Source: Myxococcaceae bacterium (GTDB lineage Bacteria; Myxococcota; Myxococcia; Myxococcales; Myxococcaceae). From it: 6,401 nucleotides of DNA. Under the pieces are notes generated by a model. That model did no database searches. It saw only the letters and a program-made list of their open reading frames with translations, and had not been told where the DNA came from. The position numbers and the translations under genes were made by a program. The stretch spans positions 1 through 6,401 of the forward strand of contig JAGSPQ010000685.1 of the NCBI GenBank assembly GCA_018262385.1, given 5' to 3'. Below, piece after piece: positions 1 to 6,401 of the stretch (position 1 is its first letter; each line of letters begins with the position of its first letter).

Positions 1-1797
1 CTGTGCAGCGCCGAGGGCTGGTGCTGGGAGAACCCCCTGCCGCAGGGCCTGAACCTCAACGCCGCCTTCCGGCTCGACGCCCGGCACACCTGGTTCGTCG
101 GAGAGGCGGGGGTGGTCGTCTTCTTCGACGGGGAGAAGTCCTCACTGCAGGCGGCGCCGGTGCCGGAGGGCGTCGATCTGCTCGCCGTGCATGGCACCCG
201 CCCCGACGACGTCTTCGCGGTCGGCAACGGCGGGGTCATCCTCCACTTCGATGGAAGCCGCTGGGAGCTCGAGGGCACGCTGCCGGCGGTGACCTCGCAG
301 CTGCGCACCGTGTGGAGCCTGGGCGACGGCCGGGCGCTGGCGGCGGGGGCAGGGGGGGTGCTGCTCAGCCGCGTGCTGCCGGGCGCCCCGCTGGCGCGCT
401 GGCGGGTGGACTCGTTCCCCAACGTCGATGAGATCCGCGACGTCTTCTCTGCGCCGACCGGGGAGGTGTACGCGGTGACCCGGCGCAGCCAGCTCTTCAC
501 CCGGCCGGCCGGGAGCACCGGCAACTGGGTGCTGCACGACACCGTCCCGCTGACCGAGACGTACGCGGCCATCGCGACGGACGGCGGGCTCACCTTCGCC
601 GGCTACGGCCCGGCCCGCACCTCGCTGGCGCGCCGCGAGCTCGACGGCGGGTGGCGGCAGCTGACCGACGCCGGCTTCGTCACCACCGAGCTCTTCCCCG
701 GGGAAGGAGGGATGTTCGTCTTCGGCGGCAACGAGCTGTGGTGGATGAACGACGCCGACGCCTTCGTCCGCCTGCCGCTGCAGGGGACGGCGTGGAACAC
801 CGGCGTCGCGCAGCCCGGCCCGCGGCTGATGTTGGCCGGACCCCAGGGGACGGTGGGGGTGATGGCGATCGACGGCGGCCTGACGGCGCGCGGCTCGCCC
901 CGGCTGCGCCCAGGGCACGCGCTCAACGCGGTCTGCGGCTCTTCCCCCGGGGCGATGTATGCGCTCGGCGGCTCCGACTGTGGCGGCTGCCGGGTGCGCT
1001 GGCTCGAGCGGCAGGTGACGACGTCCGGAACGCAGTGGCTGCAGAAGGAGTTCCAGCTCGGCTCCACTACCCAGCTGCTGGCCTGCTACGCCGAAGGCCC
1101 GGGGCGGGTGTGGTTCACCGGCAACGACTCGAAGTTCATCACCCTCTCGAGTACGGCCCAGCCCATCTACGGCGACTTCGGCGGCGGGGTGCTCTACGGC
1201 CAGTACTCGGGCGCGTGGGGCAGCCTCGCCTCGGGCTACTACTTCACCCGGCGCGGCGAGCCGACGCTGACGGTGTCCGACAGCGGGGTGGGCAACTTCC
1301 GCCTCCTCGACGCGGGTGCGACCGGCGATCTGCAGTCGGTGTGGGGCCTGGGGAAGGACGACGTGCTCGCGGTGGGCGTGGCGGGCACGGCCGTTCGCTT
1401 CGATGGGGTGAGCTGGACGACGGCGAGCAACCTGATCCCGGGCGACTTCGCGGCGGTGCACGGCGCGCGGCTGGCCGACGGCCGGCAGCGCTACGTGGCG
1501 GCGGGCAACAACGGCGCCCTGCTCTCGGTGACTGGCGATGCGGGGACAGTGGCCCAGCTCGGAGCGGGGCTGAGCTTCAACGCCAGCTGGGTCTCCACCC
1601 GCGGAGAGGCCTGGGCGGTGGGGCGCACTCCCGATGGTGGGGCGCTGGTGATGAGGAGCGAGCTGGGCGGGGCGTGGGCGCGCGAGCCGCTGACCAATCC
1701 GCGCCCGCTGACGGGAGTGTTCGGGTTCGAGCTCCCCGACGGCGGCGCGTCGGTGTGGGTCACCGGCCCGGCCGGGATGGTCCTCCGCAAGAACTAG
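1..1797 (+). CDS. Propeller-like secreted repeat protein, 5' end outside window
   Basis: Frame 1 is open from the first base to the TAG at 1795-1797, giving 598 residues of a protein whose start lies upstream. The GTG at 112 is only an internal valine. Residues 7-16 read WCWENPLPQG, a motif I associate with myxobacterial exported propeller-like proteins. Repeats of the type 'vW..g..dv.aVG..G.v..fdG..W' follow: residues 58-88 (DDVFAVGNGGVILHFDG), about 102-122, and about 444-475 (LQSVWGLGKDDVLAVGVAGT). Degenerate copies continue to the C-terminus, which ends in GPAGMVLRKN. No enzyme motif, membrane helix or C-terminal sorting signal is visible. Cysteines 312, 327, 330 (CGGC) and 362 cluster mid-protein and could form disulfides if it is exported. 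The signal peptide or lipobox expected for this type would be upstream and cannot be checked. Function is unknown; an outer-surface binding or structural role is inference. It converges on the response regulator gene, with a 4-base overlap. Confidence 0.8.
   Translation: MCSAEGWCWENPLPQGLNLNAAFRLDARHTWFVGEAGVVVFFDGEKSSLQAAPVPEGVDLLAVHGTRPDDVFAVGNGGVILHFDGSRWELEGTLPAVTSQLRTVWSLGDGRALAAGAGGVLLSRVLPGAPLARWRVDSFPNVDEIRDVFSAPTGEVYAVTRRSQLFTRPAGSTGNWVLHDTVPLTETYAAIATDGGLTFAGYGPARTSLARRELDGGWRQLTDAGFVTTELFPGEGGMFVFGGNELWWMNDADAFVRLPLQGTAWNTGVAQPGPRLMLAGPQGTVGVMAIDGGLTARGSPRLRPGHALNAVCGSSPGAMYALGGSDCGGCRVRWLERQVTTSGTQWLQKEFQLGSTTQLLACYAEGPGRVWFTGNDSKFITLSSTAQPIYGDFGGGVLYGQYSGAWGSLASGYYFTRRGEPTLTVSDSGVGNFRLLDAGATGDLQSVWGLGKDDVLAVGVAGTAVRFDGVSWTTASNLIPGDFAAVHGARLADGRQRYVAAGNNGALLSVTGDAGTVAQLGAGLSFNASWVSTRGEAWAVGRTPDGGALVMRSELGGAWAREPLTNPRPLTGVFGFELPDGGASVWVTGPAGMVLRKN
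1794..1797. other. Shared CTAG palindrome forming both convergent stop codons
   Basis: The plus-strand gene stops with TAG at 1795-1797, and the minus-strand response regulator stops with TAG read from 1796 to 1794. The 4-base palindrome CTAG therefore terminates both. There is no room for a terminator between the genes, so each transcript must end inside, or antisense to, the other gene. Confidence 0.9.
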
Positions 1798-2180
1798 CTC
1801 GAGGCGAAGCGCTCGGCGGCGTCCAGCACCTGCTCGGCGGTGGTCGGCTTGGGCAGCCAGCCATCGACTTTCAGCTCGAGCGCGCGGGCGGCGAGGTTGC
1901 GATCCGCCGAGACGAGCACCACCGGAACGGTGGACAGCCGGCGGTCGCGCAGCTGCGCCAGGCGGAACTGGGCGCCGTCCATCACCGGCATCGTCAGGTC
2001 GAGGAAGATCAGCTGGGGCAGCGGCTCGGCCAGGAGCAGCACCAGCGCTTCCTTCCCGTTGCGGGCGCTCTGCACCGCGTGGCCCTGGTCGGTGAGCAGA
2101 TCGGTGAGCGCTGCGGCGATGTCGGGGTCATCGTCAATCAGTAGAATCCTGGCGTTCTTCATCGGCTCGGATTCGACCAT
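1794..2180 (-). CDS. Single-domain response regulator (CheY-like receiver)
   Basis: This 128-residue protein is one complete receiver domain with no output domain. The acidic pocket is D16-D17-D18 (ILLIDDDPD). The phosphoacceptor is D61 in FLDLTMPVMDG, the switch Ser is S91 (VLVSAD), and the conserved Lys is K111 (LPKP). W108 sits where Tyr or Phe is usual in the second switch position. It should take phosphate from a histidine kinase and signal by protein-protein contact; no partner histidine kinase is in the window. The start is uncertain. ATG at 2180 gives the length used here, but Met7 (ATG at 2162) would put the first strand at the normal distance from the N-terminus and has a weak GAG three bases upstream. 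Neither start has a good ribosome-binding site. It lies 42 bases downstream of the amidohydrolase and may be co-transcribed with it. Its TAG stop (1794-1796) overlaps the stop of the convergent gene. Confidence 0.92.
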   Translation of the reverse strand: MVESEPMKNARILLIDDDPDIAAALTDLLTDQGHAVQSARNGKEALVLLLAEPLPQLIFLDLTMPVMDGAQFRLAQLRDRRLSTVPVVLVSADRNLAARALELKVDGWLPKPTTAEQVLDAAERFASS

Positions 2181-2222
2181 CTACTGCTGCAGCGGGAATC
2201 CGCAAGCCTGAAGACGGGCCCG

Positions 2223-3798
2223 TCAGGCGGCCGCCGCGCGCAGCAGCCGCCCGAAGCCGGGGCTGCGGCCGAGGGAGGGAGTGACGCTTCCGTCCTCCAC
2301 CGCCTGGCGTCCCCCGATGAAGACCGAGCGGACGGCGCCGTCGTTCTGGTTCACCATGCGCTTCAAGCCGGGGAACCCCTCGAGGTCCGCCTCGATCGCC
2401 ACGTCGACCCCGCCGGTGAGTCGCCTCGGATCCACCACCACCAGGTCGGCCCGGCGGCCTTCGGCGAGGTGGCCGGCGTCGATCCCGAGCCAGTCGGCGA
2501 GCTCTCCGGTGAGGCGGTGGACGGCGCGGGCGAGGGTCATCGGCGCCCTGCCCTGCGCGGCCGCCTGCTGCACCAGCCGCAGCAACCGGAGCGGGAAGTT
2601 GTAGTGCGCCATGTTGCGCAGGTGGGCGCCAGCGTCCGAGAAGCCGATCAGCACGTCGGGGTGGGCGACGATCTGCTCCAGCACCTCGGGGCGATCGTTG
2701 GCCATCACGGTGTGCCAGCGCAGCCCGGGTCCGTGGGCCGCGACCAGGTCGAGGTAGCAGTCGACCGGGTGCTGAGCGCGCTCGCGCGCGACCTGGGCGA
2801 ACGACTTTCCCACCAGGCTCGGATCCGGCGCGGCGAGGATCTGCGAGTGGTTGAAGTCGCGGTGGAAGATCTTCGGCAGCAGCCGGCTGGTCCACTGGCG
2901 GCGAAACCAGCCGCGGTACTTCCCTTCCTTCAGCAGCTGGCTGCGCGCCTCGCCTTCGAGGTGGAGCGCGGCGGCGCCGGCGCCGAACTCCTCGAACACC
3001 ACCAGGTCGATGCCGTCCGCCCACAGCTCGAACACGTCGGGCAGCGCCTGCCACTTGAAGTCGGCTCCGAACAGCAGGTTGGCGACGCGGGAGAGGGCGC
3101 CGGTCAGGTGGTGGAGCCCGCGGCTGCCCCGCACGTCCATCATCGAGATCACCGTCGTCTTCAGCGCCTTGCGAAAGACGCCCATGCTCTCGAGCAGGAA
3201 GAGGGCCACGTTCCACTTGGTGCTCACGTTGGGGACGCCCTGGAAGATGCGGCCCCGGCTGCGGAGGATGCGGGTGAGGCGGCGGTACTCGCTCCAGCGG
3301 GCGAAGGTCGACGGCAGCGGCCGGCTGCGAAACGGGCGGCTGCCTCCCATCTTGTCCCACGGCAGGGTCTGGATGGAGAGCCCGAGGTAGCCGGCGTCGA
3401 GCCCTTCGTGGGTCAGCGCCTCCATCCGCTCGAACTCGGCGGGCGTGGGGGTGACGGAGGCGTCGAGCGCGCGCTCGAGGCCCAGCACGTGCGAACGCAG
3501 CGACGAGTGGCCGATGAACGAGGAGGGTGACGGTGGTGACCCCGTGGCGCACCGACTCGGAGAGCGCGGGGGCCAGCTCGAGCTCGGCGTCGTAGTGGGT
3601 GTGCAGGTCGATGAAGCCGGGAGTGACCCAGCAGCCCCTGGCGTCGATCTGCTGGGCGCCCGCATTCGGTGGAGGCGCGCCGGCGGCCACCCGGGCGATC
3701 TGGTCTCCCTTCAAGCCCACCCAGCCCTCGATGGGCGGGGCGCCGGTGCCATCGAAGATCAGGCCGTTGGCGATGACGGTGTCGAAGGTCTCGTTCAT
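2223..3798 (-). pseudogene. N-acyl-D-amino-acid deacylase-type amidohydrolase, internally deleted and frameshifted
   Basis: The gene is read in two frames. Residues 1-92, from ATG at 3798, carry the amidohydrolase N-terminus: strand-rich leader, ARGCWVTPGFIDLHTHYDAE with metal-binding H66 and H68, then RHGVTTVTL ending at 3523. Homology resumes one base later in another frame at SFIGHSSLR (3521) and runs 432 codons to TGA at 2223-2225. The second part has the catalytic-Asp motif SDAGAH (2622-2639) and the closing composite-domain motif EGRRADLVVVDP. In relatives as I remember them, GVTTV is followed by a G-x-C metal-ligand segment and roughly 60 more residues before the GHS segment. That stretch is missing here, so active enzyme is unlikely even if the frame were restored. 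The normal role would be zinc-dependent hydrolysis of N-acyl-D-amino acids, but the substrate cannot be told. A weak AGGG lies 10 bases before the ATG. It sits 78 bases after the kinase tail. A misassembly is the main alternative to a true pseudogene. Confidence 0.75.
3521..3525 (-). other. Frame change and probable deletion junction in the amidohydrolase
   Basis: On the minus strand the last in-frame N-terminal codon is CTC (3525-3523, Leu92). One extra C (3522) follows, and the downstream frame continues with TCG TTC ATC GGC. There is no homopolymer at this point. A one-base sequencing slip would not explain the missing Cys-ligand segment; a deletion of about 3n+2 bases would explain both the frame change and the loss. 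Confidence 0.65.
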
Positions 3799-3876
3799 GG
3801 GGGGCGCACCCTGCCTGAGGCGATGAACCGGCCGCTCTCCCCCAGGCGCCAATCGCTGGCGTGGGCGCGCCAGAGG

Positions 3877-4501
3877 TCAGGGGTTGAGCTCGTGCTCGAG
3901 CTTCTTCACCGAAGCGGCGGCCGCGTCCTGCCCGCAGTCGTCGTCGCCGGCAATGCCCTTCTTCCGGGGCAGCTCCTGCAGCTTCTTCAGCGCCGGCAGC
4001 GCCTCGAGGGTGTGCAGCTCGCCCAGGCGCCGGGCGGCGATCGAGCGGATCTTGCAGTCGTTGCTGTCGAGCGACAGCGCGTAGAGCTCGACCAGCTTCA
4101 GCCCCTGCCCGGCGTACTCGAGATCGGTCAGCCGCAGCGCGCCCCACTGGGCCTTTCCCGGCGGGGCGCTCGCCACCTGCTGCAGCACCGGCAGGGCCGA
4201 GCTGCGCGGCCAGGCGGCGATCAGCTTGCGCACCGCGGCCGCTTCCTTCGGCCCGAAGTCCTCGCACAGCCCGCGGACGAGGTGCAGCTCGAGCGGCACC
4301 CCCTCGCGCGGCGCGAGCGAAGCGAACAGCTCGGTCTCCTCGTCGTGCCGGTTGACCTGGTGCAGCGCGGCGGCCCGCAGCATCACCATCGCCGGGGTCT
4401 TGGCGAGATCTCCGGCGTCGTCGATCACCTGCAGCGCCTCGGAGCCGCGGCTGGCCTCCAGCATCCTTCGGGCGACCCGCTCGGGCGCGCGCAGGTAGAG
4501 C

Positions 4502-4503
<2 letters not shown>
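3877..4503 (-). pseudogene. C-terminal helical-repeat domain of the upstream kinase, out of frame
   Basis: This frame is open from just after a TGA at 4509-4507 to the TGA at 3879-3877. It begins LLYLRAPERVARRMLEAS, which looks like the end of a membrane helix followed by a basic segment. It therefore continues the kinase's interrupted helix and is not a gene of its own. The region is mostly amphipathic helices with TPR/HEAT-like character: ALQVIDDAGDLAKTPAMVML, a central QWGALRLTDLEYAGQGLKLVELYA segment, then IRSIAARRLGELHTLEALPALKKL. It ends in a DCGQDAAA helix. Such tails in membrane-anchored myxobacterial kinases probably bind partners or sense a signal on the far side of the membrane; that role is inference. 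The Met at 4464 could be mistaken for a start, but AAGG lies directly against it with no usable spacing. Without a frame correction this domain would not be joined to the kinase. Confidence 0.65.
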
Positions 4504-5542
<1,039 letters not shown>

Positions 5543-5583
5543 GCGGCTGCCACCGTCGTCAGGGTTTGTTGTGGGCGCTCGAC

Positions 5584-5589
5584 TACACT
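5584..5589 (+). promoter_or_regulatory. Possible -10 element TACACT for a leaderless pyrophosphatase mRNA
   Basis: TACACT matches the TANNNT pattern of -10 elements and ends six bases before the GTG at 5596. A transcript would therefore start at or next to the start codon. No Shine-Dalgarno sequence precedes this GTG, which fits leaderless translation. No convincing -35 hexamer is seen 15-19 bases upstream, so support is modest. Confidence 0.35.
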
Positions 5590-5598
5590 GTCGCAGTG
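5586..5598. repeat. Inverted repeat CACTG-TCG-CAGTG over the start region
   Basis: Two perfect 5-base arms (5586-5590 and 5594-5598) flank TCG. They overlap both the putative -10 element and the GTG start of the pyrophosphatase, within the short region between two divergent genes. It could be an operator or a small hairpin. The arms are short enough to arise by chance. Confidence 0.3.
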
Positions 5599-6141
5599 AG
5601 CGCCGGCTGGCTGTTCGTCACTTCCAACGAGAACAAATGGCGCGAGGCGCAGCAGATCCTCGGCCGCGACCTCGATCGGATCACGATCGAGCTGCCGGAG
5701 ATCCAGGCGCCGACCACGATGGAGGTCGCGCTCGAGAAGGCGAAGGTGGCGTACGCGCTGCTGAAGCGGCCGGTGATCGTCGAGGACGCCGGGGTCGAGC
5801 TGAAGGCGCTCGGCGGCTTCCCGGGGCCGTTCATCAAGTTCTGGGAGAAGCTCGGCGGGCTGGAGTCGATCTGCCGCGCCGCCGATGGGCTGAAGGATCG
5901 CCGGGCCGAGGCGGTGTGCGCGCTGGTGGCGTACGACGCCCGGGGCCCGCAGCCGTTCGAAGGGCGGGCGGCGGGGACGATCGCGCCCTCGCCGCGGGGA
6001 ACCCAGGGCTTCGGCTGGGATCCGGTCTTCATCCCCGAGGGCGACAGCCGCACCTGGGGCGAGGTCACCCCGGCGGAGAAGGACGCCCGGTCACACCGGC
6101 GGCGCGCGTGGGAACTGCTCGCCCGGCAGCTGCGCGGCTGA
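5596..6141 (+). CDS. ITPA/HAM1-family non-canonical purine NTP pyrophosphatase
   Basis: The 181-residue product should hydrolyse ITP, dITP and XTP to monophosphate and pyrophosphate in the cytoplasm, keeping deaminated purines out of DNA and RNA. Family landmarks run the full length: FVTSNENKWREA (7-18) with K14, E35 in ELPEIQ, acidic VEDAGVELKALGG (62-74) with E63/D64, PGPFIKF (76-82) with K81, FGWDPVFIPEG (139-149), and EKDARSHRRRA (161-171) with the nucleobase-reading S166-H167-R168. PGPFIK and the following WEKLGG resemble the eukaryotic/archaeal ITPA branch; the common bacterial RdgB form has a Ser-Ala-Arg motif there. The length also fits ITPA. GTG at 5596 is chosen because it puts the first strand at the normal distance from the N-terminus. 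TTG at 5566 or 5569 would add 9-10 residues without family support. The antitoxin gene follows after 18 bases. Confidence 0.9.
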   Translation: MSAGWLFVTSNENKWREAQQILGRDLDRITIELPEIQAPTTMEVALEKAKVAYALLKRPVIVEDAGVELKALGGFPGPFIKFWEKLGGLESICRAADGLKDRRAEAVCALVAYDARGPQPFEGRAAGTIAPSPRGTQGFGWDPVFIPEGDSRTWGEVTPAEKDARSHRRRAWELLARQLRG

Positions 6142-6161
6142 ACATGTTATGAACATGTTAT
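6140..6161 (+). repeat. Two tandem 11-base repeats (GAACATGTTAT), probable antitoxin operator
   Basis: GAACATGTTAT occurs at 6140-6150 and again at 6151-6161, followed by a partial third copy (GAA). Each unit holds the perfect palindrome AACATGTT (6141-6148 and 6152-6159). The second palindrome ends on the base before the antitoxin ATG. The 11-base pitch is about one helical turn, the arrangement ribbon-helix-helix repressors commonly use to bind side by side. The AT-rich block stands out sharply from its GC-rich surroundings. A possible -10 element, TATGAA (6148-6153), lies within it and would place the transcript start at about the ATG. Autoregulatory binding is inference. Confidence 0.6.
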
Positions 6162-6390
6162 GAATTTCAGCATCCACCTCGATGACGCCACCGCCCTGCG
6201 GCTGAAGCTCGAGGCGGCGCGCCGGAACCGGACCCGGAACGCGGTGGTCGCCGAGGCGGTGAAGCAGTGGCTCGAGCGGTCGCAGCGTTCCGACTGGCCG
6301 AAAGAGCTGCTTCAATACGCCGGGGCGCGGGACCTGGTGCCGTTCGAGAAGGCGCGGTCGAAGAAGAAGGAGCGGCCCCGCTTCCCGTGA
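6160..6390 (+). CDS. Ribbon-helix-helix (CopG/VapB-like) antitoxin
   Basis: This small protein of 76 residues has a ribbon-helix-helix DNA-binding domain at the N-terminus: strand NFSIHLDD (2-9), helix ATALRLKLEAARRN (10-23), turn RT, and helix RNAVVAEAVKQWLER (26-40). The C-terminal part, with WPKELLQYAG, the DLVPFEKAR segment and a basic tail ending PRFP, resembles the toxin-wrapping tail of antitoxins paired with PIN-domain toxins. The dimer would neutralise the toxin and repress its own promoter. The start is fixed: no ATG, GTG or TTG occurs in this frame between the upstream TGA (6139-6141) and the ATG at 6160. There is no Shine-Dalgarno sequence, so initiation is leaderless, or coupled to the pyrophosphatase or to a five-codon mini-ORF (6149-6163) whose TGA overlaps this ATG. 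The stop overlaps the next start as GTGA. Family assignment is fairly secure; the exact toxin type is inferred. Confidence 0.8.
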   Translation: MNFSIHLDDATALRLKLEAARRNRTRNAVVAEAVKQWLERSQRSDWPKELLQYAGARDLVPFEKARSKKKERPRFP

Positions 6391-6401
6391 GGTACCTGCT
6401 C
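6387..6401 (+). CDS. Start of a probable PIN-domain (VapC/FitB-like) toxin, cut by window end
   Basis: GTG at 6387 overlaps the antitoxin TGA (6388-6390) in a GTGA junction typical of translationally coupled toxin-antitoxin genes. Only five codons are visible, reading MRYLL. Many VapC/FitB-type PIN RNases begin MRYLLDTN, where the Asp that follows is a metal ligand; here the window ends just before it. AAGGAG lies upstream (6367-6372) but at 14 bases is too distant for a strong site, which fits coupling. Five residues cannot establish the family alone; the call rests on the overlap and on the antitoxin type. Confidence 0.5.

Noticed and set aside
112..114. GTG as the start codon of the first gene
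   Set aside because: The same frame is open back to base 1 and encodes the WCWENPLPQG motif upstream, so the true start is outside the window.
142..1461. Long open frame on the minus strand opposite the first gene
   Set aside because: Arg/Ala/Pro/His-rich translation with no motif; an artefact of high GC opposite a well-supported gene.
651..2144. Long plus-strand frame spanning the end of gene 1 and the response regulator
   Set aside because: Low-complexity arginine-rich product crossing two supported genes in other frames.
2192..2203. GCGG-GAAT-CCGC stem between the amidohydrolase and response regulator
   Set aside because: Four-base arms and no T tract; too weak to call a terminator.
3847..3861. 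Hairpin CGCCA-ATCGC-TGGCG between the kinase tail and amidohydrolase as a terminator
   Set aside because: Only five pairs and no T run on either strand; likely chance in GC-rich DNA.
3877..4464. Independent gene starting at the Met at 4464
   Set aside because: No spaced ribosome-binding site, and the frame upstream of the Met reads as the continuation of the kinase membrane helix.
3413..4500. Continuation of the kinase frame down to the stop at 3413
   Set aside because: After the membrane-helix start the translation becomes Arg/Ala/Gly-rich with no homology, while the other frame carries a plausible repeat domain.
6140..6161. LexA (SOS) box or CRISPR repeats in the GAACATGTTAT block
   Set aside because: No GTTC partner arm at SOS spacing, only two contiguous copies and no spacers; a ribbon-helix-helix operator fits better.

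Overview
The window is uniformly GC-rich and reads as a piece of chromosome from a myxobacterium or close relative (Myxococcota). Three things suggest this. The partial gene at the left edge opens with the motif WCWENPLPQG, which I associate with myxobacterial secreted propeller-like proteins. The kinase has a membrane anchor followed by a helical-repeat tail of a kind seen in that phylum. Genes are tightly packed, with no intergenic gap longer than about 80 bases. The assignment comes from motif recognition, not a database search.

Layout. (1) Bases 1-1797, plus strand: the 3' part of a large, probably exported propeller-like protein. (2) Bases 1794-5542, minus strand, transcribed right to left: a Ser/Thr protein kinase, then an N-acyl-D-amino-acid deacylase-type amidohydrolase, then a single-domain response regulator. 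Spacing (78 and 42 bases) would allow one operon. Both the kinase and the amidohydrolase are broken by a frame change. In the amidohydrolase the break coincides with a likely loss of about 60 codons, including the usual Cys metal ligand. In the kinase it falls inside the predicted membrane helix, separating an intact catalytic domain from its repeat tail. (3) Bases 5543-5595: a short divergent intergenic region with a possible leaderless promoter. (4) Bases 5596-6141, plus strand: an ITPA/HAM1-family nucleotide-sanitising pyrophosphatase of the eukaryote/archaea-like type. (5) Bases 6141-6401, plus strand: a ribbon-helix-helix antitoxin preceded by two 11-base tandem repeats, each holding the palindrome AACATGTT and abutting its start codon. 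The first five codons of an overlapping gene follow (MRYLL), most likely a PIN-domain (VapC/FitB-like) toxin cut off by the window edge.

How the genes fit together. The kinase and response regulator are both signalling proteins, but nothing in the sequence shows that they act in one pathway, and the amidohydrolase between them may be dead. The pyrophosphatase is a housekeeping enzyme. The antitoxin/toxin pair is a self-contained module that probably autoregulates through the repeats. The points most worth a second look are the repeat operator of the toxin-antitoxin module and the two neighbouring gene lesions. I see no clear evidence of a wholly new system.
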